From the NCBI GenBank assembly GCA_002393195.1, contig DGIK01000210.1, forward strand, positions 17,981 to 32,554: a stretch of DNA of 14,574 nt, in the 5' to 3' direction. Made by a program: the position numbers and the translations under genes. Of the stretch, positions 12,987-14,574 are shown piece after piece (the stretch's first letter is position 1; each line of letters begins with the position of its first letter). Below the pieces are notes generated by a model. The model was not told the DNA's origin, searched no databases, and was given only the letters and a program-made list of their open reading frames with translations. The stretch is from Bacteroidales bacterium UBA3824 (GTDB taxonomy: Bacteria > Bacteroidota > Bacteroidia > Bacteroidales > UBA3824).

Positions 12987-14387
12987 ATGAAAACTTTTAT
13001 CACCAACGACTTTCTATTGAGGACGGACGCCGCGCGCGAATTGTACCACAATTACGCCGAAGGCCTCCCTATCATCGACTATCACTGCCACCTGATTCCG
13101 CAGCAAATTGCCGAAAATAAGAAGTTCGACAATATCACTCAGGTTTGGCTCTACGGCGACCATTACAAATGGCGTGCAATGCGTGCCAACGGCATCAATG
13201 AGCGTTTCATCACCGGCAACGGCTCCGACCGCGAAAAATTTCAGGCTTGGGCGCAGACCGTTCCCAATGCCGTGCGCAACCCGCTCTACCATTGGACGCA
13301 TTTGGAATTGCTGCGTTATTTTGGCATTGACGACCTGCTCAATCCCGATTCCGCCGAAGACATCTACAACCGCACCGCCGAACTCCTCCAGCAAGACGAC
13401 TACCGCGTATGGGGTCTCTTGAAAAAGATGAACGTGGAGACTGTCTGCACCACCGACGACCCCGTGGATTCGCTCGAATATCACATCAAACTGAAGGACA
13501 GCGAATGTCCGTTTAAGGTGCTTCCGGCGTGGCGTCCCGACAAGGCTATGAACGCCCGCGACCCAAAGAAATACAACGACTACATCGACCGCCTCGCCGC
13601 CGCCGCCGATATGGACATCAATAGTTTCGACGCATTGTTTGACGCATTGGACAAGCGCATCGAATTTTTCCACAGCGTGGGTTGCCGTGTGGCTGATTTT
13701 GGTCTTGATTACCTGTACAGCACACCGTGTAGCGATGCCGACGCCAAGAAACTCTTCCTCAAAGTGCGCTCCGGCAAGGCGTTGGAGGGTATGGAACTGC
13801 CCAAATTCCAATCCGCAGTGCTCTATCGTTTTGCATTGCAGGTCAATAGGATGGGCTGGGTTCAGCAATTCCACGTCGGTCCCGTCCGCGACAACAACAG
13901 CCGTCTCCTCGGTTCTCTTGGTCCCGACACTGGTTTTGATTCCATCGGCGACTTCCAGCAAGCCAAGCCGATGAGCCGTTTCCTCAACCGTCTCGACTCC
14001 ACCAACCAACTTGCAAAAACCATCCTCTACAACATCAACCCCGCCGACAACGAGGTGTTTGCCACGATGATTGCCAACTTCCAAGACGGCAGCGTGGCGG
14101 GCAAGATGCAATGGGGCTCGGCATGGTGGTTTCTCGACCAAAAGGACGGCATCGAGAAGCAACTCAACTGCCTGAGCAACCACGGACTCCTGAGCCAAAT
14201 GGTTGGTATGCTGACAGATAGCCGCAGCTTCCTCTCCTACCCCCGCCACGAATACTTCCGCCGCGTACTCTGCAACCTTTTTGGCACAGACATCACCAAC
14301 GGCGAACTCCCGGCAGATATGGATCTCATCGGCGGCATCGTGAAGAATATTTCGTACTACAATGCGAAGAGGTATTTTGGATTGTAA
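12987..14387 (+). CDS. uxaC: Uronate isomerase (glucuronate/galacturonate isomerase)
   Basis: A 466-residue protein with full-length similarity by eye to UxaC, an amidohydrolase-fold enzyme that converts D-glucuronate to D-fructuronate and D-galacturonate to D-tagaturonate (EC 5.3.1.12) in the cytoplasm. Recognisable landmarks are the N-terminal metal motif DYHCHL with H33 and H35, WLYGDHYKWRAMRANGI at 54-70, NPLYHWTHLEL, CTTDDP at 154-159, FHVGPVRDNNSR and FLSYPRHEYFRR near the C-terminus. The length equals that of the family (about 465-470). It follows the hexuronate-type transporter gene after 102 nt that contain the inverted repeat at 12896-12970, and completes uptake plus first-step catabolism of uronates. 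Downstream genes (oxidoreductases, mannonate dehydratase, KDG kinase) are not in the window. A 483-codon antisense open frame overlaps it fully but is not a gene. Confidence 0.96.
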   Translation: MKTFITNDFLLRTDAARELYHNYAEGLPIIDYHCHLIPQQIAENKKFDNITQVWLYGDHYKWRAMRANGINERFITGNGSDREKFQAWAQTVPNAVRNPLYHWTHLELLRYFGIDDLLNPDSAEDIYNRTAELLQQDDYRVWGLLKKMNVETVCTTDDPVDSLEYHIKLKDSECPFKVLPAWRPDKAMNARDPKKYNDYIDRLAAAADMDINSFDALFDALDKRIEFFHSVGCRVADFGLDYLYSTPCSDADAKKLFLKVRSGKALEGMELPKFQSAVLYRFALQVNRMGWVQQFHVGPVRDNNSRLLGSLGPDTGFDSIGDFQQAKPMSRFLNRLDSTNQLAKTILYNINPADNEVFATMIANFQDGSVAGKMQWGSAWWFLDQKDGIEKQLNCLSNHGLLSQMVGMLTDSRSFLSYPRHEYFRRVLCNLFGTDITNGELPADMDLIGGIVKNISYYNAKRYFGL

Positions 14388-14436
14388 TTGGAATGGACGA
14401 AAAAATTCAAATACTCTATATGCAAATGCGAATGGT

Positions 14437-14476
14437 GCGGATTTGGCGGCGTTTTTAGACGCCAAATCCCGCTTTT
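14437..14476 (+). terminator. Possible weak terminator after uxaC
   Basis: GATTTGGCG (14440-14448) and CGCCAAATC (14460-14468) are perfect 9-bp complements; the stem extends with GCG/CGC around a one-base bulge and is followed by only four T at 14473-14476. It lies 50 nt after the uxaC stop. The short T run makes it doubtful. The same bases also fall within a coding-looking frame (about 14431-14538), so the inverted repeat could be incidental. Confidence 0.35.
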
Positions 14477-14574
14477 GGTGGGACGGCCCAGAGTCTGTGA
14501 AGGATTTTTATAGGGAAGAAGTGAAAAGGAGAGGATGATTTTCATCTTGTTACGAAAATTTGCACAGGAAACAA

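Noticed and set aside
13014..14465. A 483-codon minus-strand open frame fully covering uxaC and longer than it
   Set aside because: The plus strand gives a full-length uronate isomerase with all expected motifs. The antisense translation has no recognisable domain, and such frames arise from the plus-strand codon pattern.

Overview
The window looks like chromosomal DNA of a member of the Bacteroidota, most likely order Bacteroidales. Three things point there. The protein families are typical of the group: the GT117/DUF2723 protein, a MurF-alanine racemase fusion, a CvpA-like protein, a DUF4143 ATPase and a GH43 lipoprotein. Good Shine-Dalgarno sequences are missing. Several promoters fit the Bacteroidota pattern TTG-N19/20-TAnnTTTG, upstream of the DUF4143 gene, cvfB-like gene, M15 lipoprotein and, with one mismatch, the GH43 gene. 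All supported genes are on the + strand.

Layout. Bases 1-2922 hold the end of a DUF2723 membrane protein, a NodB-type polysaccharide deacetylase and a small CvpA-family membrane protein, closely spaced and probably cotranscribed. Bases 2923-4406 carry a DUF4143 AAA ATPase preceded by four copies of an 18-bp repeat at exact 32-bp spacing, with the promoter embedded in the array. Bases 4490-5479 hold a CvfB-like S1-domain RNA-binding protein with its own promoter, a leader stem-loop and a rho-independent terminator. Bases 5458-5689 form a palindromic, MITE-like element with a terminator-type hairpin at each end. It abuts a MurF-Alr fusion (5708-7975) in which the racemase half looks intact but the MurF half has lost its ATP-binding and other catalytic motifs. 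A secreted protein of unknown function (8005-8727) and an M15 peptidase lipoprotein (8780-9595) follow.

Bases 9613-14387 form a carbohydrate operon: a GH43 lipoprotein, a hexuronate-type MFS transporter and uronate isomerase UxaC. Together they suggest use of a uronic-acid-bearing plant glycan such as glucuronoxylan: cleavage at the cell surface or in the periplasm, import of the uronate, then isomerisation to the keto-sugar. An AT-rich perfect 25-bp inverted repeat lies between transporter and isomerase.

I found no CRISPR array, transposase, tRNA, rRNA or recognisable defence or secretion system. The items most worth a second look are the degenerate MurF half, the palindromic element beside it, the periodic repeat array upstream of the DUF4143 gene, and substituted active-site positions in the GH43 protein.
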